A stretch of 64,000 nucleotides of DNA from Sclerotinia nivalis (taxonomy: Eukaryota > Ascomycota > Leotiomycetes > Helotiales > Sclerotiniaceae): positions 186,001 through 250,000 of the forward strand of contig JAPEIS010000015.1 of NCBI GenBank assembly GCA_029531795.1, in the 5' to 3' direction. How positions within the stretch are numbered: the first letter of the stretch is position 1; every line of letters begins with the position of its first letter. The position numbers and the translations under genes were made by a program. A model generated the notes under the pieces. It was given only the letters and a program-made list of their open reading frames with translations. It was not told where the DNA came from and searched no databases. This document shows, one piece after another, positions 35,901 to 47,760 of the stretch.

Positions 35901-37032
35901 ATAGATACATTCTGCTTCGCGAATGCCAAACCCGCGACGTGTATACCTCTCATCTCCCAAAGAATATCTCGTGAGAAGTGGGAAATTCTATAGTTCACAC
36001 AGCTCCCAAGGTGTATTTGTTACTTGAGCATAATCGTCGTAAAATCAGCATACACACTGAAGTCAAAAGCCCAGGCCGCCGAAAAGAAACACGAGTCCAC
36101 ATTGCATTCCCTCTTTCATCACTGAGCCAACCTAAAGATGACGATAATATATAGCGTGCCTAACTCTGGTCGAGTCTCGCATAATCATTGTATTCTCCCA
36201 TTAAACATCAAACCCCACAGCATCCAAATATTACTTCTCAACTTACAATACTCTCCCCGTACCCCGGTGATATAAGTTATCAACACAGCTCCCTTCGAAT
36301 TCTTTGCACAATTTCTATCCATATGATTAGCCCAAAAAAAAAAAAAATTTTTTATCATGCAACAACTCCATCTCACTCTCCACATACGACAAACCTTCAT
36401 TCTCATCTTCGAATCTCTCTCTTCGCTTACCTTTCTTCCACAGACAGAGATATATCTTCTTCATATAAAGACTGCACTTCCGGAGCACTTAATTACTTAG
36501 AGCATCAGCCCTCCCCCCAAACTCCTGTGATTACGATCTAACCTTACGGCAATAAATCAAATAAACCAATTTATCCATTCTATTCCACTCTAGAATTTAG
36601 AATCCAGATGTATTGTATCTGAATAATCAATAGAAGAGTCGCCTTCTCTACATACCACCGACAACCTCCGAACCCTACCTCCGCTACCTCCTCTACCTCT
36701 CTCCTTGAATTCGTCAATTCCCAAAGATCCTTTAGCTATACTCGTAGATTCATTCAGTATTTCCATTACTTTCCATTACTTCCACTAATTTCACTACTTC
36801 TCAACAATAGAGTGATAAAATAATAGAATCCTTTCCTATATCTGCGCACCTCCTCACAATCTCATCGATATTAGCATTCATTGCTTTCTCTAGCTGACTC
36901 TGACCGCCTGCCTCTGAGTTAGGGAGGGAAGAATAGCAATTGCCGACTATTTTATGTATAGTCAAAGACCCAGAGTAGCATCGGTAAACATCCATTGAAA
37001 TGTGACATGGGCATATACTACTTTAACATAAA
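32967..37032. other. 4-kb stretch without a supported gene
   Basis: The largest gene-poor stretch in the window. I see only short ORFs without recognisable motifs, a TACTCCGTA element at 34697-34705, a 12-A/8-T run near 36337, and related GACGGGGCTT/TACGGGGCTT segments at about 33429 and 33477. A tRNA-like A-box (TGGTCTAGTG, minus strand near 33540) is not supported by a full cloverleaf. No intact transposon coding region is visible; a decayed element cannot be excluded. Confidence 0.45.
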
Positions 37033-37707
37033 CTAAGTACTACCTACCTTAACATAACGTAAAGAAGAAGTTGCTACCTTCTTCACGCGCGCATAGTTTT
37101 TACCTTGCAGCCCGATGGCTCGGTATTTCTTCGCTTGTTGCGGGTGTTCATCCCCATATTTCCACGCCTCCGCTTTCTTGTCGAGATATTCCACTCGAAA
37201 TCCCGTAGTTGGGTGAATGTATTCATGAGTTTCGCCCACCTTTATGCCGTTCGTATCCAGGCCATAGCGGCCTGGCGTGCGTGGTTTCGAGCCGTTAGCT
37301 TTGTACATTACAGTGAAACTATCGCTGAAATCTCCAGTTCCCCAACCGTACACCCGTTCTTCATCATGATGCGTCTTCTCATAGGTGAGAGGATGAGCAA
37401 CTTTGGATGCTACCCATTCACCCTTGCGCCAAATCCATTTTCCCCAACCTTCCTTCTTACGAGCCTCCTCCCTGTCCACGTGAAACTTGCGTTGTTTGTT
37501 GAGTTCTTCAAAGTGCTTTTGACGATCTTCGCCATCTGCCTTTATGGTAGCTTCATTAATCGACACATACTTTTTGATTTGATCCAACATCCATGCAAAA
37601 GTAATGTTGGACATTTCTTCCTTGTTGTCCTTGCCAAATAGCGTATCGTTCGATCCTCCACCAATATGTATGTGGTATCCCGGAAACCAGACTTGCTCCA
37701 GTACCAT
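37033..37707 (-). pseudogene. C-terminal remnant of a DUF2235 (T6SS phospholipase-like) protein
   Basis: An open frame of 224 residues begins at MVLEQVWFPGYHIHIGGGSND, the signature that sits near the middle of DUF2235 alpha/beta-hydrolase proteins, followed by MSNITFAWMLDQ, the next conserved block. The frame then continues in the usual fungal C-terminal extension (EEARKKEGWGKW; ATSSLRYVK). The N-terminal half, which in this family carries the cytosolic-hydrolase start (CDGTWN-type motif) and the GxSxG nucleophile, is absent. The codons just upstream (CGEAGE) remain in frame only back to a TGA, and the next 450 bp contain simple GGT repeats and no coding frame. This is best read as a 5'-truncated gene. 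A separately expressed fragment starting at this ATG is possible. Confidence 0.65.
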
Positions 37708-38173
37708 CTCACCAGCCTCCCCACAACCAACTCTCCATCAAGTCTATATTTACAAAATAGAGTTTCAAGCTCTATGGGCAGTACCCACGTATTATATGTA
37801 TACTTAAGTTACTCCGTAAAGAGCCACGGTATTCTCACCTCACGATACATCAATCAAAGTCATGGGACATTAGATCCCAGAAACTGGTCTTTTGAAAGCG
37901 TCATCTTGTATTACTATAGTTCTATAAGAAATGTCATGAATATTGAGTATCCATGAGGAGGGCTTGAACGATGGGAGGAAAGAAATGATGGAAAGAGGGT
38001 CGAGGTTGGTGGTTGTTGATTGTGGTGGTGGTGGTGGTGGTGGTGGTCTTCATTCTACCATTTTATACATCCATCCTATCTAAGCCTTTGGATGTCTAAT
38101 CGAATCTAATCTTTCTTCAGTCTACTCCTCAAACCCTCTCGAATTCCAAACATCATTCTCCCGATGCTAATCT
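37708..38173. other. Spacer with GGT repeat upstream of the DUF2235 remnant
   Basis: It holds a TACTCCGTA element (37810-37818) and a (GGT)n run at about 38020-38047. No coding sequence matching the missing half of the DUF2235 protein was seen. Confidence 0.5.
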
Positions 38174-39921
38174 CTAACAATCCTCACAATACTTCCTCAC
38201 AACATCAATAATTCTCCTCCTCGTCCCCATCTTATCAAAGACCTGCGCATGATCCAACGTCCCAAACCATAAAACCTCCGTCCCTGCTCCCTTCCACTCC
38301 CGATACTTCCACTCCTCATCATCTTCTGTATCCACTTCATCATCATGAATTCCTTCTTGGTCGTTCTCTGAAGCAATTACATTTACACCCGCAGTCCTTT
38401 CCTCTCCTCTGACTTCCAACTCATCGATCTCAATCAATGGCGCAATGTTCAGATTTGAATTACTCTTCACAGTTCCATTCGCATTTCCATTGACAGTCCT
38501 CAAATTGGGAGTCGATTTCCCGGATAAACTCCCACAGCACAAATATCTCCCTACTGCCTCCGTATCCACAATCAAATCTCTCCCCGCTAAACTTGCTGTG
38601 ACCTTCCTCCCCTCGAAATCATCTTTCCATAACACATTCTCATTCCAGAAAAACTTTCTACCCAACGTATGACTGACTCCTGGATCCATACTCGCAAAGT
38701 AGTATAATTGGTATTCATTCGCATCTCTTGGGATTCGACGTGTAAAATTAAATGCGACAGAAGGCAAATGTAGGCAAATAGAGACAGGATCAATGAGAAC
38801 AATTGGTCCGATGTGCGGGGATAAGATTGGTGATTGCAGGAGGTGAGTTGTCACAACTGTCCCGTACGAGTGAGAAACTAGGACGAACTTTTGATTGGGT
38901 CCAAAATGTTGACTTATTATTTGGAAGATCTCGAGAGCGGTTTCTTCGCGCGAGAGAGCAGAATGTGTGAGGCGAAAACTAATGTTCATTATTTCGAGGG
39001 CAAGAATGCCAATGTGATCATCGGGTGTGCCAGTCGAGGCATTGAGTTCGTTGAGGAATTTGGTATAAGGATAGAGACCAATGCCGATTCCATGAATGAA
39101 AACGACTGGAAGTTTGGTTTCTGAAGTATGCGGTCGGTGCCAGTAAGATATATGCTGAGCAGGTGAATGATGCGTAGTAAATAAACTGTGCGGACGAATG
39201 GGAATGATACTAATGGATTGTTTGAGATTCGTACGGTAAAAGTTGAAGCCATGGTAGCGGAGGGAACAAAATGTTAGGAAGTCAACGAATCCGACACACT
39301 ACGGAAAGTAGTATTAGTATCTTCTATCGACATAAGAACTTAGGGAATCACACTCACACAATACCAAATCAAACTCCTATGCGAAATAACAACCTCATCT
39401 AAAGTCAACCTCAAACATCTAGCATTACCCCTCCCCTCTGGTATCTCCCTTCCCATCTGCCTCTCTAAAATACCAATATATTCCTCCAACTCCTCATCAT
39501 CGTCCCCAGGAGGCCCATCCCGATTAAAGAAAGCCCAAAGAAAAAAATCCTTGGCATTCTCCCTCCGAATCTCTCTAATGTCCGCGCCCAAAAACCATTT
39601 CTGCAAATACGCCTCCGGATCCGTAATATTATCCGAACACTTCTGATATAATGCTGCTCTCTCCTCTCGTGAAGGTGCTGGTGGATGTACAGCTTCTCGC
39701 TGAAGCCAAATGCGATATGGTAGGAAGCAAAAGAGGAAGAAGATAGACTCGGCCAAAAACACAAATTCTAATCCAAGGTGGACTCTGTAAAGAACATAAT
39801 TCGTAAAGAAAGTAGTGAAACCAAGACTAAAACAATATGCTAAGCTAACAAGCGGTATACTCTGTAGTGCAAAAATACAAGTTCGTATAAACACATATTC
39901 AGCCCATGAATTGTTAATCAT
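38174..39921 (-). CDS. Membrane-anchored alpha/beta hydrolase
   Basis: Exons 39921-39358 and 39298-38174 give 562 residues, using the first ATG of the frame; an open frame extends 30 codons further but has no ATG. Two hydrophobic segments lie within the first 90 residues (about 10-35 and 45-70), placing the enzyme at a membrane. The hydrolase part begins with LPVVFIHGIGIGLYPYTKFL, the oxyanion HG motif. The nucleophile elbow is VSHSYGTV (an S-x-S-x-G variant of GxSxG). A later DLIVDTEAVGRYL could carry the acid, and LDHAQVFD gives a C-terminal His. A low-complexity insert (about residues 460-510, Asn/Glu-rich) splits the acid and His. Fungal proteins of this layout are usually annotated only as hydrolase-fold proteins; lipid or ester substrates are likely but unproven. 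Confidence 0.78.
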
Positions 39922-41108
39922 GGTGGAATTGGTGGATCGAATAGAGGTATTGAAAGAAGGCTTTGAATGTTCATCTGAGAGATCATGGAGTAGATTATTA
40001 GGATGTCCCAACAGAATATGAGAGGAGGATCGAACAGCTCGGCATTCACGAATATTGTCAAGGCTGTGCTGTCTGATCCCTTCATGTGTTGGGAAAATTT
40101 AACTCCTGCCTGCCTAGGTTATTCTTATTCGGGGCAATGTTCACATGTCAACAGAGCAATGACGAAGTTGTGTTGTGGGGCTTGTGGCACACAGAACTTA
40201 CAGTTTTTATTTAGATCCCGAAAACGGAAAACTACCAGATATATATTTTTCAGAAATTATCATTCAGATGCCAGTAGTCCATGCAAATAGCAGGTTGGTC
40301 ACATAGATACCGGGCTCAAAATTGTATCAGCTCATGAAACTTTTATCCCACTGAAACACACAGAAAGCGGCGTGGATGAGCAGTGCCCTGGTGAACTTTT
40401 TTCTCTTTTGCTATTCACACTATTCCTGTTCACACCACTTAGAGATTGAGTAAGTGGAGCACGATAGATAGACTTACGGGGCGAAAGGGAACGGATATGA
40501 GCATCATCCGCTCGAACCCTTCCACCTCGCCCTCATCTCATTCCTATCCCTGCACATTATCTCCCAAATATCCCCGCCAAACCCACCACTCAAACCCCTC
40601 ACCCTCTACATCCCCACCAACAAAGATTCCCAACTCACAAGGGCGAGCTACCTATAGCTATATTAACAGTTGACAGTTGACAATTGACAGTTGTCATTTC
40701 TTTTGGGATAGAAAGATAGAAAGGTGGATAGTTCTATATGTATATATCTATCTACGAGGATCTTTAATGAACCGAGATGAGAAATGAGGTTTAGGCCTTA
40801 ATTATGGATGGGATGAAGCTTAGATTTTGGATATGGAGCTCTGGAGATTAGTGTTTCTACTGCTGTGGTTAAGAGGTAGCTGCGAGTATCAAGTCGTTGC
40901 AATATGTAACTGTGAAATAAGCATTCGTATCCCAATGAAAAAGCATCATGTATCTTGTGTAATTCGGTAGACGCCAAGTGTGGCAATATATTTTGTCATT
41001 AACTTCGTTTATATATCTAAATCCGTATCCATAGACTTCATGTACATGCCTCGATATCACATCAATAATTCATTCATTCCTCCTTCCATTCATTACCTCA
41101 TTATCTTA
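39922..41108. other. Intergenic
   Basis: About 1.2 kb. A 95-codon ORF (40003-40290, +) has eight cysteines but no family resemblance. A short TTGACAGTTGACAATTGACAGTTG repeat lies near 40672-40695. No gene is confidently supported. Confidence 0.45.
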
Positions 41109-42958
41109 CTATTCCAGCCCCCTCATCTTCAATGGTGCACTGACTCCGGTAAAGTTTCCCGTCTGCGTCGTATAATCACCCACCACACTTAAATTCGCAA
41201 TCCTACCCAGCAAAAACTCTAGTTGTCTATATCCCACTCCAGGAGTATACTGTGGTATTTCATGACCTGCCAAACTGACTGTCGAGAACGTGAGTCCTCT
41301 CTCCGTATGCCAAGTTCCTTGATACCCAGCCCCAGCAACGTCATATTGAGGTGGTGTGTTGGGGATTGCAGCGTTGGCAATAGCGAGAATGGTGCCAAGA
41401 GATTGGTGATATGGGACGAATAAGTTTTGGGTTGAGGAGGGTGCTTCTTGGAATCCTTGGAGTCCATTCCAGGTCATGTTTTGGATGGTGATTAGAGAAC
41501 CGTTAGCAAATAGGAGGAAATCGAGGAGACCGTGGCCGATGATGACATTGTTTGTGCGTTCAATGACGGAGGGAAGTGGGCCAAGTGCGGAATCGATCGA
41601 TTTGTCTCCATGTGGGAATAAGTTGGGTCCTCCAGTGCAGACAAAATAATCGATATCGATCGGAGCGTGGATAACTTCTTTGACGTCGGTACGATTGAAG
41701 TAGTTGTTGGGTCCTCCACCGAGTGATGGAAATCCGAGTTCATCCCATAAGTATGGACAAAAGTCTGTGAGATGGTAAATATTGAAACATGGATTTACAT
41801 AGTAAGCCGCGTTGTAAATATCATCGTAAAGATCACATCCATATTCTTCTGAACTTGGAGCTGTTGGGATTGGTCCTGCTGGAGGGAATACTGATGCATA
41901 TTCGAGGAAGTCGGTATAACCACATGACTTTGCTCGTGCGGTAATGTTTGCGATATATGTATCATTCAGATTAAGAACATTCTGATAGTACAGAGCTGCA
42001 GCTGTAACAGGGGCTGAACCCATTGTATCAAAATCATTCATCGATGGATCATTGATCTGAATATTTGGTCAGCGCATAACATGAACATGGCCTTTTATAG
42101 TCACGCACCTGAATCCCCTTCAAATTGTAGTACGTGGTATCGTTGCGATCCAAAAAGTTACTGGCAATGTATGGAATATATTGACCAGCATAACTTTCTC
42201 CCGTAATGTAAACTTTATATCCTTGCATACTAAACGTATCGATGAAATTCTTCCAGAATGCGGCGAATTGATTTCCAACGTCAATCTCGTCATTAACGAG
42301 GATGTCTCCGGGTGAAAAGCCGGTGCTGACGGGTTGATCGATCCAGATCATATTGGTCAAATTGGTCCATGAATATGGATTTAGAATCGGTGCATATGTG
42401 CCGGATTGCCAACTGAGAGGTCCATTTTCTTGGAAAAGTCCATCGAGAGAGGAACATCCTGGCTAAGAGAGCTTTAGTAATGTCTTCTGCACTAGAACAG
42501 GCACTTAGGTATAGGAATGAACTTACACCACCGTTTAACCATATTGTAATCTCTTTCTCCGCCGCAGGATTTTCGGAAGGAAAGAACCAAAACCACAATC
42601 GATTCGTATCGGTAGCATTTGTACTAATAGGTAAAGTACCGGCATAGGATTCACCAATGTCGAAGTCGACTTCGGGTAATGCGGTTCCATTGACAGCAAA
42701 GGCTAGAATTGATATTAATAGACGTTCTTCGCAAACTTCTTGAAGGTAGATAGATTGAATGGAAAATATCTTACAAGCAGTTGAATTTGTCAAATACTTG
42801 GAAGTCGATCTTGACCTCACCACAGGTTGCCTAGGAAGGATTTGTTTGGGTAGTGATCTCTTTGCATATTTTGCATGGGCTTCATGATGTGGTAAAATTG
42901 CTACCACTGAAGTAGCAGAGGCAGCAAGCAAAAATGCTAAAGAATTCAAGCCGCGCAT
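41109..42958 (-). CDS. Secreted serine carboxypeptidase (peptidase family S10)
   Basis: Exons 42958-42775, 42702-42527, 42462-42109 and 42056-41109 give 553 residues. The start at 42958 gives a signal peptide ([20 protein letters not shown]); a 13-codon in-frame extension upstream lacks that property. Exon 2/3 joins as [13 protein letters not shown], the invariant S10 block. The catalytic triad is visible: Ser211 in GESYAGQ, Asp417 in GHGLLDFLL and His503 in LAGHEIPQY. Many N-x-S/T sites suggest N-glycosylation. S10 enzymes remove C-terminal residues in the vacuole or outside the cell, usually at acid pH. A propeptide rich in basic residues ([14 protein letters not shown]) with possible Kex2-type sites precedes the mature enzyme. 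No vacuolar sorting motif was assigned, so secretion is the simplest reading. Confidence 0.92.
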
Positions 42959-43960
42959 CTTGTCGGTAACGGGAATGCACAAGAACTTGAGAGTCACACA
43001 AAAGAGAAGGAGAAGAAGAATAAGTAAAAAGATTCATCCATATTTATATATTTACTCAAGCACACTAACGTGCCTCGAGCATAGAAAAAGTTTGTTGAAC
43101 AGCACGACATTCAATATGCTTGGGTGGATTGTCAATTGGATCTCGTATGTCATCATCCATTGATAGTACATAGTGAATGTATTCCACCATGTATCTACCA
43201 TGTCAATTGACCTAAGAAGAAGCTACCTAGCTACCCATGAAAAGTATGAGCAATTGACTTTTATAACCTTCTTATCTGAGTAACTGTTAGTCCGAGGCAA
43301 TGAAGAAGTAAATCAATAAATCAATGCGGGGACCTGATTTAAGCTCAAAACGGAAGCTAGAAAACGATTTGCGTTGGCAGGCGCTGGCAGTAGAGATAGG
43401 CGAAACCTTGCCAGCCATTTGATAGGGACATGGATATACGAGGTAGGTGTGAACCTATCATTGGGCACGTCATTTAAGTTAGCGATACAATGAGGCGGGG
43501 AAAAAAGACGGAAGCTTTCTTGCAATTGCTACTCAAGTAACCTTATAAAGCTTTATTAAACCTACATCTTCCTTTCCTGCGGGCGGGCTCGTTTATATAA
43601 ATGAATCATCACACAATCATACACAGTGTGCTATTTGAATCACAATAATAAGTAATGGAATGTCTCGGTCTAATATCTAGTACTACTCCGTAGATGAACA
43701 TGCAAAGCAGTGGACCCGAAATGTTGAGATGTCTCATGAACTCTATAATTTTACGTTTTGATGGTCAAATAGCATGTGGGACTCGTGGCTAATTGCCAGA
43801 GAGCGATGAAGCCGTATAAACTATGCATAAATGTTACATCGAAAGCTACATTCTAAAGACCGTATATGATGGTATAGTAGTACGTATCAAAAGCCTCCCG
43901 CAAGTGGTTGGCCCAAATTGATATTTCGAACGCCTTATCAAACTTTTCCCATGAATAACA
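42959..43960. other. Intergenic
   Basis: About 1 kb without a supported gene. It holds a TACTCCGTA element at 43684-43692. The left part should be the promoter of the carboxypeptidase gene. Confidence 0.5.
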
Positions 43961-45670
43961 TCAAAAAATAGCATGAATAGCATCAGTCGCCTCGCCCCCA
44001 ACGGTATGCTCTTCTGGGTTTGCTAAAATACGGACATTAGCTTATCTGAAACATATTGGTTCTTCGAAAATCTCAGCAGCCAAAGAATGTACTTACGATA
44101 GAAGAAAGCCGCCACTGCAATGATTACATAGACAATCACACATAGAGCACCCTCTAGATAGTTACTCTTTTGATCCCGTAGGAAATTTCCTACAACCAGA
44201 ATAGCCAGGATCAAAACAACTATATCGAACATCTCAAAGTTAAGATCCAATTGCTTATTTAGACCCCAGGAAATGATGACAACCAAAGGACCATTGAATA
44301 ATGCCGTTTGAATCGTTGCTCCAAGCACATGAGATAACGCGAAGTTCATCTGATTGTCATAAGCCTCGTCTACCGCAGAAAGATGCTCGGCAGCCTTTTC
44401 GACTAGAGGAACAAGAATAAGGCCCATAAATGCATCAGAAATCCCACGATCTGCCACGATATGGGGAATCTGTTCAACCAAACTGATGGCAATGAGAGTC
44501 ACTAAAGCAATCGAGATTGCGAGAGCGATGACACACTCAGTGAACGTAAGCTTGTCTTTTTCCAAATCCTCATGGCGATCCTCGTCCTTTTGTTCGTCCG
44601 CTTCTAAAATGGCATCGTAGATGCTGTGATGAGTTCGCATCTGGAAAAAGACGTAGGTGCCATAAGCAATTATAAGAAGGACAGAAGTGATGCGAGATAT
44701 ATTGAGGACTTTCTCTGCAATAATTTCTTCGTTGAGAGCCGTGGTATTTTTCAACTCCAATGCCGTTGCAAAGGCCGAGGGAACGATAAGGCCAAGTCCA
44801 CTGTTGCAAAGTTAGTAAAATGCGTATTATGCATGGAAATATGTTCTTACGCTGTCAATAACAGTCCACTTCCAACTTCACTAACAGCTTCGTCGAACTC
44901 CTGCTCTAAAATATGATTCAGTGAGGGAGCCATAGGATACGAAACCATTACGCCTACCGTCTCGTGTCAAGCCACCGACGAAAAAGCACATCCCCAAACA
45001 CAATAGCAATGTAGCTAGCATTGAGCCTAGAATCGCAGCTTGAATGACACTATATTCATTTCTGATTCGGTGGGTTAGTGCCTGTAAACATAAAACAAAC
45101 AATATTTCCTAACCTGGTTAAAAGGACTATAAAAAGGATCATCTCGACAAGGCTTCCAAGTGTAGTTTCTAACAAAATACCAAACACCTTGGGCAGTTTT
45201 CTTGCCAGTTCCTGTCCAGCAAATCCAATCAAATTCGCGCAAGGTACCATAGCAATGTAATTGAGTATGAAAATCGCCAGATTAAGTTCTGGTCTAGCAT
45301 ATCGAACGGCAATGGCTGCTGGCACAACCGGCCACAAAATATTGACAAGTCGAGAAGCATCGCTGGTTGACTTCCAGCATATCCTGAAGAAATGAAACGG
45401 GTGTATGCCGCTTCTACCACTTTCTCCATCAGGTTGAATACCCTTTGTAACTTTGTAACCCTTATGATTGACTCTATGCATAGGTAGCATGTGGTGTAGA
45501 GTTTCCGATAAGTTGTGATGTGCGGTCGTCGAAGTTCCGGTGCTTGTTTCGACTGAAACTTCTGCAATATGGCCCTGTACCGGCGGTGAAGTAGCCATTT
45601 CAATATCCTCCTTTGGCGCCGTTGAACTGCTGGTTGTCTTGTCTTTACGTCTCTGAGCTGTTCGAGCCAT
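43961..45670 (-). CDS. CaCA/CAX-type vacuolar cation/H+ exchanger, divergent
   Basis: Exons 45670-45114, 45061-44958, 44905-44851, 44800-44097 and 44022-43961 give 493 residues. The ATG at 45670 was chosen; 24 upstream codons are open but use no ATG. About eleven hydrophobic segments follow a hydrophilic, His-containing N-terminus. Family blocks are recognisable: LARKLPKVFGILLETTLGSLVEMILFIVLLTR, VIQAAILGSMLATLLL, EFDEAVSEVGSGLLLTA, AAEHLSAVDEAYDNQMNFALSHVLGATIQTALF. CAX proteins exchange vacuolar H+ for Ca2+ or other cations. The two alpha repeats normally carry GNAVEL and GNAAEH; here they read GSLVEM and EKAAEH, so both Asn positions are changed. This is a divergent paralog whose ion choice or activity may differ. 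The C-terminal splice into PNPEEHTVGGEATDAIHAIF follows a good acceptor and fits the family end. Confidence 0.85.
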
Positions 45671-46889
45671 GATTGAAAATTGGTTTTGGAAGGTGGAAGG
45701 GAATAAGTCGAAAAATCGTAGGTCGCCGTTGCCTCTTTTCACCTCTGTGAATCAGTTGTCGTTATCGTTTTTCGTGCCTGCGAAATTAGTTGGGTCAGGA
45801 GTCCAAAGGCATTGCGCGTTATTCACTATTTAAATACAGGTTTTTGGCGGCGACTGAAAATGAAATAAAATTGCAACTAAGAATGACATCCCTCAGGATA
45901 ACGCGCTCAGGAAAAGAATACAAGGCATTCTGGACACAGCTGCCAAGCGTTAAGCCGACTTCTTGGCTGTATCAGTTTGAGCAAACAGGATTCTCGAGGA
46001 AAAGTCAAATATTTCTCCTAAGTTATAATCAAACCTTTAACCAAACCTTTGGCCATTAATCTAGCTGTAATACGGAGCACCGAAGTGGTAACTCGTGAGC
46101 CAGCAATGGCTTTTTAGGCCGTTGGGCTACTCGACCAAGCAAATGTTGGCATTCTCTAAATCGAATTGAAGAAATCGCACGCATTATATGCCGAGCTGGC
46201 ACCCCACAGCAGCGACCACGCGTGCGAATCTGTAGCGAGGATTGGGCTGATATGATAATGACAAAGTACTCCAATCATTAGAATATCTTTACTTTGAATA
46301 TTTACTTTCAAGTAAAGGAATAATGTATAGAAAACGAAGTGAAGGCGGGCGACTTTAAAAGTAGTAGTTGGTGAGAATTTTAAGGAGGGGATGACATTGA
46401 TTTATACGTTCTTAGTGTAAGGATTTCGCTTGGAGTTGCTTAACATTTCGGTCCTTTCTTTATGGTTTCTTGACCTTCATCATCCCAAGAATCTAATTAC
46501 TACCTAGTAAAATAGCTGTATTAGAGTGGAATGTAAAACACAGTAATTACTATAAATATCAATTTGTTTCGACCTATCTAGTGGGCCACAGTTCCGTTCT
46601 ATCCGGCCGGAGTAGTATTCTATTGATACAATTATACCTTAGGCAGGGAGCGTAGTAGGTGTCAGCTCTTGATTATGAAGAGAAGTAGTTGATCGATTCG
46701 CATAACTCCTATCTGGTATAGAAATGATATTTAACTCCTGGAATATCATCATCTTGCTCGGACTGGATCATCGATGAATTCCCTCCGACCCATTAACGCC
46801 AATATCCTCTCAATAATGTCCCGCTACAGCGTATCACCGCCTCGAATTACCACCCACCACCCAGCATCCATCTCATCGTACCACACTTA
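45671..46889. other. Intergenic
   Basis: About 1.2 kb between the exchanger start and the Pmp3-like stop. No gene is supported; contains a near match to the TACGGAG element at 46069. The right side should hold the 3' trailer of the Pmp3-like gene. Confidence 0.5.
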
Positions 46890-47210
46890 TCATGGAGCAT
46901 ATTTCGCTGGATCATGCTTTGAAATAACGTACCAGGCATCTAAAAAAAAAATTCATGAGCATATCAGAAAATACATAAGTCAGACCTCAGTGTACTTACG
47001 GATAACACCTGGAATCCAACCAAGGATGGTCAAGCAGATGTTGATAAGAAAATCGACTCCACATGCAACCTTGAGGAAGACTGCTAGAGGAGGAACAAAG
47101 ATTGCAACAATGTATGCAAATACGTCTGCCTATACAAATTGTTAGAGAGATTTGATCAATTCTAGCACGAGATGAGCGAAAAAGGCACTCACGGAAGATG
47201 ATGCTGCCAT
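46890..47210 (-). CDS. pmp3: Plasma membrane proteolipid Pmp3 family (UPF0057)
   Basis: Three exons, 47210-47193 (18 nt), 47129-47000 and 46939-46890, give 65 residues. The core ADVFAYIVAIFVPPLAVFLK, then GVDFLINICLTILGWIPG and VIHAWYVI, is the full Pmp3/Sna1/RCI2 pattern with two membrane helices. These small hydrophobic proteins sit in the plasma membrane and affect membrane potential, cation uptake and stress tolerance. The first exon (MAASSS) is only 18 nt. The exon 3 acceptor follows a run of about ten T. The short C-terminal tail ends SKHDPAKYAP. Length and spacing are typical. The start is supported by a good donor (GTGAGT) right after the sixth codon. The gene is divergent from the small CxxC gene at 47761, sharing 550 bp. 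Confidence 0.92.
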
Positions 47211-47760
47211 TGTGTCTTAGTGATTGAGGTTCGGTATGAATTGGATTTATATATGAGGATTGGAGATTGTGTTCTTATGTTGATGAATGTATGGAAGGTT
47301 TTGACTTGATAAGTTCTGGTAATTGAGAGTCTGTCTAACTTTCAGATGAAAACATGTTCATTATATACCTACTACAAAGACAACATTGAAATCTTGGCAA
47401 AACACAAACGCATGGATCAACTTTAGAATTCGGAGTCAAAATGACGTAATGTTAACTTTAAATATTTAAGAAAAAGAAGCTGAACGAGTTGTGGCTTAAA
47501 CAATGCTGCTTTTTAGGTATTTTGAACAAACACCATTGACATTCCCATGCAATCTGAAGTTGCAGTAGGTTCTATATGTTGTTGAGGCAGCATTGGAAAA
47601 TCAATAAGCCACAGCCACAAATATAGGGAAGCTTCGGCACTTAACATCCGAACACTCTATTTCCGGAGAAGCCTTCCTTATTGTATTGATCTCATGATGT
47701 TTGGAAGAATCAAGGTCTATTCATATCACATCATATATCAATCAAAACAAGGATCTAACA
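47211..47760. promoter_or_regulatory. Divergent promoter of Pmp3-like and CxxC-protein genes
   Basis: 550 bp between divergent start codons. No ORF of interest is present. No factor site is assigned. Confidence 0.55.

Noticed and set aside
39922..40011. Thirty extra N-terminal codons for the alpha/beta hydrolase
   Set aside because: They begin at TTG; the first ATG is at 39919-39921 and places the membrane helices near the start.
40003..40290. 95-codon ORF with eight cysteines just upstream of the hydrolase gene
   Set aside because: No signal peptide, no recognisable pattern, and it occupies the hydrolase promoter; likely chance.
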